Shown: one piece after another, positions 8,632 to 17,821 of the stretch
Numbering within the stretch: the stretch's first letter is position 1
Layout: every line of letters starts with the position of its first letter
Assembly (NCBI RefSeq): GCF_030268685.1
Contig: NZ_BSRQ01000003.1
Span: 224,598-288,597 of the forward strand
DNA: 64,000 bases
Source of the DNA: Microtetraspora sp. NBRC 13810
GTDB taxonomy: Bacteria > Actinomycetota > Actinomycetes > Streptosporangiales > Streptosporangiaceae
Direction of reading: 5' to 3'
Translations under genes and position numbers: made by a program
The notes under the pieces: generated by a model
Database searches by the model: none
What the model was told of the DNA's origin: nothing
The model's input: only the letters and a program-made list of their open reading frames with translations

Positions 8632-9198
8632 ATGCCCGCCAAGCGCCCGCCCATCCCGCTCTCCCGCGAGCGGATCATCGACGCCGCCCTGGAGATCGCC
8701 GACGCGCAGGGGCTCCGCCGCCTGACGATGCGCAGGCTCGGCGACGCCCTCCAGGTGGAAGCCATGGCCATTTATCACCATGTGCCGGGTGGCAAGGAGG
8801 CGCTGCTCGACGCGCTGGCCCAGCACGTCACCACCGTGAGCGTCGATCCCGCCGGGCTGCCCGCCTGGCGGGACCTCGCCGGGGCGTGGTGCCGGGCCGG
8901 CCGGGCCGCACTGCTCGCCCATCCGGGCGTGCTCGCCCTGGCGATGACCAAGCCGCCGCGAGGCAGCGCCGCCGCGGCGATCAGGGAGCAGACCCAGCAG
9001 CTCTCCGACGCGGGCCTCGCCGACGCGCCCGCCGCGGTGCGCGCCCTGCGCTCGTACGTCTTCGGCAGCGTCGCCGTCGAGCTCCAGCAGACCGGGTGGG
9101 CCGACCCGAGGACGGAGCACGTCTCCGGCGATCCCGAGGGCGACGCCGCCTTCGAACGCGGGCTGTCCGCGCTGCTGACCGGGCTGGCCGGGTCGTAA
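8632..9198 (+). CDS. TetR-family transcriptional regulator (TetR_C class)
   Basis: Residues about 8-55 form the TetR helix-turn-helix: LSRERIIDAALEIADAQG, then LTMRRLGDALQVEAMAIYHHVPGGKEALLDAL. The remaining 130 residues are a helical ligand domain of the tetracycline-repressor C-terminal type (HPGVLALAMTKPP, AVRALRSYVFGSVAVELQQ, FERGLSALLTGL). The start is ATG 8632; ATG 8623 is in frame and possible. A small dyad TTAC-ACA-GTAA at 8596-8606 just upstream could be its own operator. The ligand and target are unknown; the gene has no divergent transporter beside it. Confidence 0.85.
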   Translation: MPAKRPPIPLSRERIIDAALEIADAQGLRRLTMRRLGDALQVEAMAIYHHVPGGKEALLDALAQHVTTVSVDPAGLPAWRDLAGAWCRAGRAALLAHPGVLALAMTKPPRGSAAAAIREQTQQLSDAGLADAPAAVRALRSYVFGSVAVELQQTGWADPRTEHVSGDPEGDAAFERGLSALLTGLAGS

Positions 9199-9255
9199 CA
9201 CACTGTTTACCGCTTCGGCGGCGAGCCGAGGCTCGAACGTTATCCAGGATGGGGC

Positions 9256-9380
9256 ACCCTGTGTGCTAGGTCACACGCACCATGACTGACCACCCGGTCG
9301 GCAAAGCGGAATCGTCCTAACGGGCTATGTCGCCGGTGCGGCAGCACAGCGCACACTGTCAATGTGTGGTTCACCACACG
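9256..9380. promoter_or_regulatory. Two operator-like dyads in the TetR-DUF5999 gap
   Basis: GTGTG-CTAGGT-CACAC lies near 9260-9275 and the perfect dyad GTGTGGT-TC-ACCACAC at 9364-9379. No gene is visible between 9199 and 9455. The second dyad is 77 bp upstream of the DUF5999 start and may be a control site for it. Confidence 0.35.
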
Positions 9381-9455
9381 CCAACCCCAGTCGCTCGCCG
9401 CCCGGGAGACCCCTGGCCCACGGCGAGCCCCAGAACACAGATCCGGAGGCACACC

Positions 9456-9653
9456 GTGTGCCCTCATGAGCCGTCCTGTCCGTCCGCGGACGCCGACGAC
9501 CGCGACGCGGCCCGCACCGTCGCAGCGCACCCCGAGCAGGGCTGGAGTTTGCTCTGCAACGGAGTCGTGCTGTTCGAGGACACGGGCGAGCTGCTCCCCA
9601 ACGGCGCGGTCATCGACCCGCATCGCCCGTTCCCGCTCGTCGGCGCGGTCTGA
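9456..9653 (+). CDS. DUF5999 family small protein
   Basis: A 65-residue protein beginning VCPHEPSCPSADADDRDAA and continuing AAHPEQGWSLLCNGVVLFED, TGELLPNG and PHRPFPLVGAV. This matches my memory of the actinomycete DUF5999 family, whose Streptomyces members begin MCxHxPPCP and carry the same GWSLLCNGV core. The GTG at 9456 is preceded by GGAGG with 7 nt spacing. The frame stays open further upstream, but the family starts here. Two conserved Cys near the N-terminus and one in SLLCNG could bind metal; function is unknown. The last codons lie in a 20-bp tandem repeat. Confidence 0.8.
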   Translation: MCPHEPSCPSADADDRDAARTVAAHPEQGWSLLCNGVVLFEDTGELLPNGAVIDPHRPFPLVGAV

Positions 9654-9695
9654 CCCTCGTCGGCGCGGTCTGACCCTCGTCGGCGCGGTCTGACC
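9641..9695 (+). repeat. 20-bp tandem repeat, 2.75 copies, over the DUF5999 stop codon
   Basis: CGGCGCGGTCTGACCCTCGT occurs at 9641-9660 and 9661-9680, with the first 15 bases again at 9681-9695. The unit contains the last codons and TGA stop of the DUF5999 gene, so the gene end has been copied twice. Confidence 0.9.
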
Positions 9696-9798
9696 GCAGA
9701 CCGGTCACCGACCGGCCCCCAGACAGCCGCAGACCGGCCGCAGCCGGGCTCCCGCCTCGCTGTGGCCAGGCCACGGCTCCGTCCTGACCCGAGGCCGT

Positions 9799-10392
9799 TC
9801 AGCCCGTCCGGCCGACGAGCCACTCGGCCACGACCTCTCCCACCCGGGCCGGGTCCTTCTTGAACTCGTGCCCCTCGCCCGGCAGCACGACCAGCCGGGC
9901 CGCGTCCGCCGCGTCCGGCACGCCGAACGGGTCGCGGTCGCCGTTCACCACCAGCACGTCGACTCCCGCGCCCCTGAGTTCCGCCACGCGGGAGCGTTCC
10001 GGCCTGCCCGGCGGATGCAGCGGGAAGGCCAGCGCCACCACCGCCGCCGCGCCCACCCCGCCCGCCGTACGGCAGGCCACCCTGGCCCCGTTGCTCCGGC
10101 CGCCCTGCACCAGCGGCAGGCCCGGATAGCGCGCCCGCAGGCCGCCCACCACGTCGATCCACGCCTCGTCCTGGCGCGCCGCCGGGCCGGGGGCCCTGCG
10201 CCCGGCCAGCCGGAAGGGCTGTGTCACCCGCGCCACGGTCGCGCCCGCCCGCAACGCGGCGTCGCGGACGGCGAGCAGGTCCGGCGCGTCCACCCCGCCG
10301 CCCGACCCGTGGGTGAGCACCAGCAGCAGCCTCGGCCCGGCCGCCTCGTCGATCTCCACCCGCGCCGGCCCGTACGGCGTCATGACCTCCAT
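9799..10392 (-). CDS. Alpha/beta hydrolase of the KANL3/Tex30-like (dienelactone hydrolase-like) type
   Basis: A 197-residue single-domain hydrolase. The strand LLLVLTHGSGGGVDAPDL supplies the oxyanion loop, the nucleophile elbow is QGGRSNGARVA with Ser100, the acid is in VVNGDRDPFG (about Asp158) and the His in LVVLPGEGHEFKKD (about His181). This layout matches the KANL3/Tex30 family of small hydrolases. Start choice is open: ATG 10392 has a TAACGT box 8 nt upstream (possible leaderless start), while TTG 10401 has GGAGG 8 nt upstream. Substrate is unknown. It is divergent from a membrane protein gene. Confidence 0.8.
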   Translation of the reverse strand: MEVMTPYGPARVEIDEAAGPRLLLVLTHGSGGGVDAPDLLAVRDAALRAGATVARVTQPFRLAGRRAPGPAARQDEAWIDVVGGLRARYPGLPLVQGGRSNGARVACRTAGGVGAAAVVALAFPLHPPGRPERSRVAELRGAGVDVLVVNGDRDPFGVPDAADAARLVVLPGEGHEFKKDPARVGEVVAEWLVGRTG

Positions 10393-10522
10393 GACGTGCA
10401 ACGTTAACGCCTCCGGCCGCCAGAGGCCGCCCGGCCCGGCGCGGCCGGTCATCCCTGAGCACGAGGGAGGAGTGGCCCCGCAGGACGATGGAACGCGCCG
10501 CGCGCGGGGTTAGCGTGAACCC

Positions 10523-10885
10523 GTGCGCGACGAACCCCTGCCCCGCGACGAGATGCGGGCCGCCTTCGAGACCAGCCGCAGTCTCGGCCCCGACTACGAC
10601 GCGGCCCTCGCCGAGTCCTTCGCCGACAAGGTGGAGGCGACGCTGGCCGCCCGCGTGCGGTCGGAGGTGGACGCTCGCCTGGGCGTCCGGCCCGGACCGC
10701 CGCACCACGCCCCGCCCCCGTCCCGGTCCGGCCGCGAGGCCATGTGGCTCGGGCTGGGGTCGATGCTCCTCGGCATCCCCCTCACCGGCATCGCGGCGAA
10801 CGAGGCGGGATTCCTCGGCCTGCTGCTGGCGTGGGCCGGGATCATCATGGTCAACCTCGCCGCGGCGGTCTCCCGGCGACTCTGA
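10523..10885 (+). CDS. Small membrane protein with two C-terminal helices, unknown function
   Basis: A 120-residue protein. The soluble N-terminal half is charged and helical (DYDAALAESFADKVEATLAARV), then a Pro-rich joint, then two hydrophobic helices at about 74-90 (MWLGLGSMLLGIPLTGIAA) and 95-113. Similar proteins are widespread in actinomycetes next to DUF1707-like proteins, but I cannot name a function. The GTG start lacks a ribosome site and follows a TAGCGT box by exactly 6 nt, so the mRNA is probably leaderless. Confidence 0.75.
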   Translation: MRDEPLPRDEMRAAFETSRSLGPDYDAALAESFADKVEATLAARVRSEVDARLGVRPGPPHHAPPPSRSGREAMWLGLGSMLLGIPLTGIAANEAGFLGLLLAWAGIIMVNLAAAVSRRL

Positions 10886-10907
10886 CCACCGGTCGCCGCG
10901 GGGGCGG

Positions 10908-11705
10908 TCACAGGTCTCGTTCCATCCTCAGGCGTACCTGGCCGGCAAGGTCCTCGTCGGCGTGCTCCAGGCCGTAGCGCCACACCCGCGCGGCGTCCTC
11001 GTCGCGCCCGCGCAGCGGCAGCGTGCGGGCGAGCAGTTCGATGGCCAGCGCGCTGGTCTCCACGTCCGTGCCCTCCTCGACCGCGGCTGCGAACTGCGCA
11101 CAGGCGAGTTCCAGGTGCGCGATGCCGAGCAGCACCCGCAGCCGCTCCGCCGCGGCCACCACCGGCGCCTCCAGGGCGGTCAGGAGCACGTCGGCCGCCT
11201 CCCCGGGCTCGCCGGCATCCAGAAGCCGCTCGGCGAGCCACTGGGCCGCGCGGGAGACCACGTCCGGGTCGCCGGTGGCCAGCGCCTCGCGCAGTGCCCG
11301 CTCGACCTCGCCCGCGTCGCCGTCGGCCGCCGCCAGCCTGGCCAGCGCCATGTGCGCCAGCGGCAGGTAGGCGGGATTCCCCAGGCCGATGACGGCCTGC
11401 CAGGCGGCCCTGGCCTGGCCCGCGCTGCCCTCCCGCTCGAAGCTGCCCGCGAGGTGGCAGGCCGCCTGGGAGGCGAACTCGGGATGCCCGGTGGCCAGCG
11501 CCGTACGCGCGGCGGACCTGGCCTCCTCGATGTCGCCCCGCTCGTCCAGCACCACCGCGAGTCCCACGGCCGCCTGGGCCCGGTCCGGCGCGTCGGGATC
11601 GGCGACCAGCTCGGCGAGGATGCGCGCGGAACCGTCGAGATCGCCGTTCTCCGCCATCCAGCGGGCGGTGTCCAGGGCGGGCATGTCCAGCTCCGGGGGG
11701 GTCAT
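10908..11705 (-). CDS. Tetratricopeptide-repeat protein
   Basis: A 265-residue all-helical protein made of repeated units about 34 residues long (AVGLAVVLDERGDIEEARSA, ACHLAGSFEREGSAGQARAA, AHMALARLAAADGDAGEVER, AQWLAERLLDAGEPGEAADV, AIELLARTLPLRGRDEDAAR). Each has the TPR pattern of small-large alternation, so a protein-binding superhelix is expected. AGGAG lies 5 nt before the ATG at 11705. No catalytic domain or membrane segment is present. Partner unknown; it shares a convergent gap with nothing obvious and lies downstream of gcvP in the same direction. Confidence 0.8.
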   Translation of the reverse strand: MTPPELDMPALDTARWMAENGDLDGSARILAELVADPDAPDRAQAAVGLAVVLDERGDIEEARSAARTALATGHPEFASQAACHLAGSFEREGSAGQARAAWQAVIGLGNPAYLPLAHMALARLAAADGDAGEVERALREALATGDPDVVSRAAQWLAERLLDAGEPGEAADVLLTALEAPVVAAAERLRVLLGIAHLELACAQFAAAVEEGTDVETSALAIELLARTLPLRGRDEDAARVWRYGLEHADEDLAGQVRLRMERDL

Positions 11706-11803
11706 CGAGCTCCTTAGTCAAATGATCACCCTGAAGCCTAACGACTCACGCCCTTCCCGTCCTCCGACATGCCCAGACCTGGTATGACCAAGTTCTTCCC
11801 ATG

Positions 11804-11839
11804 CGCCCCCCACGCACCGGCAAAGGCGCGTGGGGGGCG
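11804..11839 (-). terminator. Hairpin terminator after gcvP
   Basis: A 12-bp perfect stem CGCCCCCCACGC (11804-11815) pairs with 11828-11839 across a 12-nt loop, beginning 10 bp beyond the gcvP stop codon. Confidence 0.6.
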
Positions 11840-11848
11840 GGCGGGCGG

Positions 11849-14698
<2,850 letters not shown>

Positions 14699-14720
14699 GG
14701 GGAAAGCCTCCCGAGGCGTC

Positions 14721-14758
14721 GGAGACCGGCGCTGGACGCGCGCGTATGCCGGGTCTCC
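14721..14758 (-). promoter_or_regulatory. Hairpin in the gcvP leader, candidate expression platform
   Basis: GGAGACC(C)GGC at 14758-14748 pairs with GCCGGTCTCC at 14730-14721 on the transcribed strand, leaving one bulged C. It lies between the riboswitch aptamers and the gcvP ribosome site, where a switching terminator or sequestering stem would be. Confidence 0.45.
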
Positions 14759-14761
14759 CCC

Positions 14762-14968
14762 TCTGTCATCGCGACTTCGTCATCGCGACCTGAGAGCTTC
14801 ACCCCCGCCTGCGAGGATTTGCACCGTCGGTGAGTCACGCCTGGCGAGCGCGCCTGCTTTCCAGAGTTGCCTCACCCGCACGGTACGGCTGCCTGAGAGA
14901 TTCCGGGGAGGTTGCTCCTTCGGCGCCCCGATGCGCCGCGAACGGCGTCGAGGACTCTCCCGCACAGG
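14762..14968 (-). promoter_or_regulatory. Tandem glycine riboswitch
   Basis: Read on the minus strand, aptamer 1 has GGGAGAGTCC (near 14964-14953), the core CCGAAGGAGCAA (14922-14911 region) and GGAATCTCTCAGGC (14904-14891). Aptamer 2 has CTCTGGAAAG (near 14867-14856), CACCGACGGTGCAAA (near 14832-14818), AGCTCTCAGGT (14798-14788 region) and GATGACAGAGGGGG at the 3' end. These are the hallmark segments of the two glycine aptamers, and the position before gcvP fits. Glycine binding would be expected to raise gcvP expression. A 14-nt duplication lies near the 3' end of aptamer 2. Confidence 0.93.
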
Positions 14969-15019
14969 GTCGTCGGCCTTGTCGCCTCCAACCCTACCCC
15001 GTCCTGCACCTTGCCCGAC

Positions 15020-15640
15020 TTATCCCGTCTTACGAGCCTTACGGCGTCGCGCGAGCTCGTCGTCGGGGTGCTGGTCATCGAGGCCCGGGGCGGCCTCCGC
15101 GCGTTCCCCCGGCAGCTCCGCGAGCGATCCCTCGACCTCGCGCCACACCCTGCCGAGCGCGATCCCGAACACGCCCTGCCCGCCCTGGAGCAGATCGATC
15201 ACCTCGTCCGCCGACGTGCACTCGTACACGCTCACGCCGTCGCTCATCAGGGTGATCTGCGCCAGGTCGTTGACCCCGCGGTCCCGCAGATGCTGTACGG
15301 CGGTGCGGATCTGCTGGAGCGAGACGCCCGTGTCGAGGAGCCGCTTGACGACCTTGAGCACCAGGATGTCGCGGAAGCTGTAGAGCCGCTGCGACCCGGA
15401 GCCTTGCGCAGCTCTTATACCGGGCTCGACCAGCCCGGTGCGCGCCCAGTAGTCGAGCTGCCTGTACGTTATCCCGGCAGCCGCACAGGCGGTGGGACCG
15501 CGGTAACCGATGTCGGCGGGCAACGCCGTCGGCTGCCCGTCGAAGAGCAGACCCTGCTCACCGGCACGCTGGCGCGCGTGCTCGCGCCGTCCGGGATCAT
15601 CCTGGCCGGCTGTCTTACCCTCGCCGCTGCTGACCGCCAC
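15020..15640 (-). CDS. MerR-family regulator (Rv1830-like)
   Basis: A 206-residue regulator with the MerR helix-turn-helix in the middle, at about residues 48-110: ACAAAGITYRQLDYWARTGLVEP followed by RLYSFRDILVLKVVKRLLDTGVSLQQIRTAVQHL. A further domain ISLMSDGVSVYE-like segment (ITLMSDGVSVYECTSADEVIDLL) is typical of this actinobacterial MerR branch, and a basic tail RRRKARKTG ends the protein. I choose GTG 15640 because GGAGG lies 6 nt before it; ATG 15664 is in frame with a poorer site. Gene order with DUF151, ftsR and garA is the same as Rv1830-Rv1827 in M. tuberculosis. Confidence 0.87.
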   Translation of the reverse strand: MAVSSGEGKTAGQDDPGRREHARQRAGEQGLLFDGQPTALPADIGYRGPTACAAAGITYRQLDYWARTGLVEPGIRAAQGSGSQRLYSFRDILVLKVVKRLLDTGVSLQQIRTAVQHLRDRGVNDLAQITLMSDGVSVYECTSADEVIDLLQGGQGVFGIALGRVWREVEGSLAELPGERAEAAPGLDDQHPDDELARRRKARKTG

Positions 15641-15788
15641 TGCGGACCTCCGGCTTTCTCTCATCCCGCGGTCTGATCTGGGGGTTCGTGAATGACAACC
15701 GCGGGGTTCACTTGCACCGTAGGACCGTGCTCATCAGCAGTCAACGATCCGGCTCGGCGCGTCGTGAAGCGTAAATGCACTGAAATGC

Positions 15789-16259
15789 CTACCCGGCCCG
15801 GCCGAAGTCCTCCGGGCTGATCGTGTCCAGGAACTCGCGGAACTTCTCCACCTCGTCCTCCTGGTCGTCGGGGATCGTGACCCCCGCCTCCTGTACGACC
15901 TCCTCACTGGCGAAGATGCGCGCCCCGGTCCGCAGGGCGAGCGCGATGGAGTCGGACGGGCGTGCGCTCACCTCGACACCGTTGGAGAACACCAGATCGG
16001 CGAAGAAGATGCCGTCGCGCAGGGACACGATGTTGACGGTGCTCAACCGCACACCCAACGCGTCCAGCACGTCTCTGAACAGGTCATGCGTCAGCGGCCT
16101 GGGCGGAGGCTCGTCCGCCTGGGCCATGGCGATCGCCGTCGCCTCGGTCATGCCTATCCAAATGGGCAGGTAACGCTCCCCGTGCGCCTCCTTGAGCAAG
16201 ACGATCGGCTGGTTGGTGGGCATCTCGACCCGGACGCCCACGACCTCCATCTGCAACAC
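15789..16259 (-). CDS. DUF151 (bifunctional nuclease family) protein, Rv1829-like
   Basis: About 156 residues with the family core: VVGVRVEMPTNQPIVLLKE, RYLPIWIGMTEATAIAMAQ, RPLTHDLFRDVLDALGVRL, FFADLVFSNGVEVSARPSDSIALALRTGARIFA and the conserved tail DEVEKFREFLDTISPEDF. Plant and thermophile members have been called bifunctional nucleases, but the activity of actinobacterial ones is not established. The start is uncertain: GTG 16259 has GGAG at 6 nt, ATG 16250 is nearest to family starts, and the frame remains open to 16397. It lies between two MerR genes in a conserved order. Confidence 0.88.
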   Translation of the reverse strand: MLQMEVVGVRVEMPTNQPIVLLKEAHGERYLPIWIGMTEATAIAMAQADEPPPRPLTHDLFRDVLDALGVRLSTVNIVSLRDGIFFADLVFSNGVEVSARPSDSIALALRTGARIFASEEVVQEAGVTIPDDQEDEVEKFREFLDTISPEDFGRAG

Positions 16260-16393
16260 GGGCTGCTCCGTATCCGTTGTCGCGCGCCCGCCGCGGCCGC
16301 ACCGCGTCAGACCCGCTCGCTTGGTCACCATTGGTCGCTCAACACCGCAATTCAACGTAACACTCACGGGGACGCGAATGACCCGACGGGTGG

Positions 16394-17068
16394 TCAACGG
16401 CCCAGAACGCCCCGGACCTCGGTACGCACCAGCGCGGCGTGCAGGAGCAGCAGGAGCTCGGAGATCTCCCGGGCCGTCTCGTCGGCCCGGTCGATGGCTC
16501 CGGGGGCCCGACGGCGCAGCAGGGGCGCGACGGCCTGCTCCACGAGCGCGGCCTCGCGGTCGGCGGCGGCCTTGACCGGCCGCAGATGCCTGGCGTGCAC
16601 GCCGAAGGCGGCGAGGGCGCCGACGCTCCTGGCCACCGCCAGGGCGTCCGCGTCGTAACGGCGGGCGACCCCGGCCAGCAGGCCGAAGTCCTCCAGCTCG
16701 GTGAGGGTCTCCTCGTCGAGGCCGCTCGCGTCGAGCAGCTCCTCCCGGCTGAGCCGGACCTCCGCCCGCTCGCCGGGCACCGCGCGCGGCCTGGCCACCG
16801 GCACGTCCTCCCGGGCCGCGGCCTCCAGGTGGTCCTTGATCACCCGCAGCGGGAGATAGCGGTCGCGCTGCTCGGTCAGGATGTAACGCAGCCGCTCGAC
16901 GTCGGCGTGCGTGAACTTGCGGTAGCCGGAGGGGCTGCGCTGCGGCTCGATCAGCCCCTCACCCTCAAGGAAACGGATCTTGGACACCGTGATGTCGGGG
17001 AACTCGCCCCGGAGCAGGGCGAGCACCTCCCCGATACTCATGTGCGACCGCGCTGCCTGGGCGCTCAT
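16394..17068 (-). CDS. ftsR: MerR-type regulator FtsR (Rv1828-like)
   Basis: A 224-residue MerR-type protein. The helix-turn-helix is at about 9-75: SHMSIGEVLALLRGEFPDITVSKIRFLEGEGLIEPQRSPSG, then YRKFTHADVERLRYILTEQRDRYLPLRVIKDHL. The C-terminal part (LSREELLDASGLDEETLTELEDFGLL) repeats a MerR-like helical pattern. This is the architecture of Rv1828 and of corynebacterial FtsR, known as an activator of ftsZ. Its ATG overlaps the garA stop by 4 bp with GGAGGG just before, so it is translationally coupled to garA. A role in cell-division gene control is inferred from the family. Confidence 0.9.
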   Translation of the reverse strand: MSAQAARSHMSIGEVLALLRGEFPDITVSKIRFLEGEGLIEPQRSPSGYRKFTHADVERLRYILTEQRDRYLPLRVIKDHLEAAAREDVPVARPRAVPGERAEVRLSREELLDASGLDEETLTELEDFGLLAGVARRYDADALAVARSVGALAAFGVHARHLRPVKAAADREAALVEQAVAPLLRRRAPGAIDRADETAREISELLLLLHAALVRTEVRGVLGR

Positions 17069-17577
17069 GGCCCTCCAGCGCCCCTGGTGAGGAACACCAG
17101 GCGGAACTTGCCGATCTGCACCTCGTCCCCGCCGTAGAGGGGCACCTCCTCGATGCGCTCGCGGTTGACGTAGGTGCCGTTGAGGCTGCCCACGTCGCGC
17201 ACGGTGAAGGCGCCGCCGCCCCGCCGGTAGAACTCCGCATGTCTGCGTGACACCGTCACATCGTCCAGGAAGATGTCACTCTCCGGGTGGCGACCCGCCG
17301 TGGTGAACTCGTTGTCCAGCAGGAAGCGGCTGCCCGCGTTGGGCCCCCGCTGGACGACCAGCAGGGCGGTGTCCGGAGGCAGTTGCTCGACCGCGGCGCG
17401 CTCGGCTTGGAGCGTCTCACCTGTCTCCGCCTCGTACGCCTCGATCCCGGCGATGGAGATCGTCGACGTGGTGTCACCGGGCGCCTCGGTACGGCTCAGC
17501 GGCGATCCACATCGCGAGCAGAAACGGGCATCCTCGGGGTTGGCATGACCGCACTGCGTGCAGTAGACGCTCGGCAT
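17065..17577 (-). CDS. garA: FHA-domain protein GarA (Rv1827-like) with zinc ribbon
   Basis: A 170-residue forkhead-associated protein. Residues 6-23 form a zinc ribbon (Cys6, Cys9, Cys20, Cys23), followed by a short segment with adjacent Thr36-Thr37 that resembles the phospho-acceptor site of GarA/OdhI. The FHA domain covers about 70-165: GSRFLLDNEFTTAGRHPESDIFLDDVTVSRRHAEF and DVGSLNGTYVNRERI, with the Arg, Ser and Asn needed for phosphothreonine binding. In mycobacteria GarA controls 2-oxoglutarate dehydrogenase and glutamate enzymes after phosphorylation by PknB/PknG; the zinc ribbon is typical of non-mycobacterial members. It overlaps ftsR by 4 bp. Confidence 0.92.
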   Translation of the reverse strand: MPSVYCTQCGHANPEDARFCSRCGSPLSRTEAPGDTTSTISIAGIEAYEAETGETLQAERAAVEQLPPDTALLVVQRGPNAGSRFLLDNEFTTAGRHPESDIFLDDVTVSRRHAEFYRRGGGAFTVRDVGSLNGTYVNRERIEEVPLYGGDEVQIGKFRLVFLTRGAGGP

Positions 17578-17675
17578 CGATCGGCTCGGCCTCCTACCGC
17601 GAAGACGCGGCTATGGTGCTCACGACTACGTCTCGCTCTTCGCTTCTCAAACGTTCCTCCGACTGCGAATGCCGC

Positions 17676-17704
17676 AACATACGCTGATCAGGCGCAAAGG
17701 TCAA
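17676..17704 (-). promoter_or_regulatory. Promoter of the garA-ftsR operon
   Basis: On the minus strand TTGACC (17704-17699) and TATGTT (17681-17676) are 17 bp apart, a near-consensus promoter about 100 bp before the garA start. The 244-bp gap to the preceding gene contains nothing else I can name. Confidence 0.6.
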
Positions 17705-17821
17705 GACGAGGCTGGACGACGGGTTCGGACCTCACAAAGTTACAGCCGGGCACACCCCAAGGTCCATGCCGCCGCGCCGTTCGGCATGATCGACCCTCGC
17801 TCGTGGCAAAATCATCTCCTG

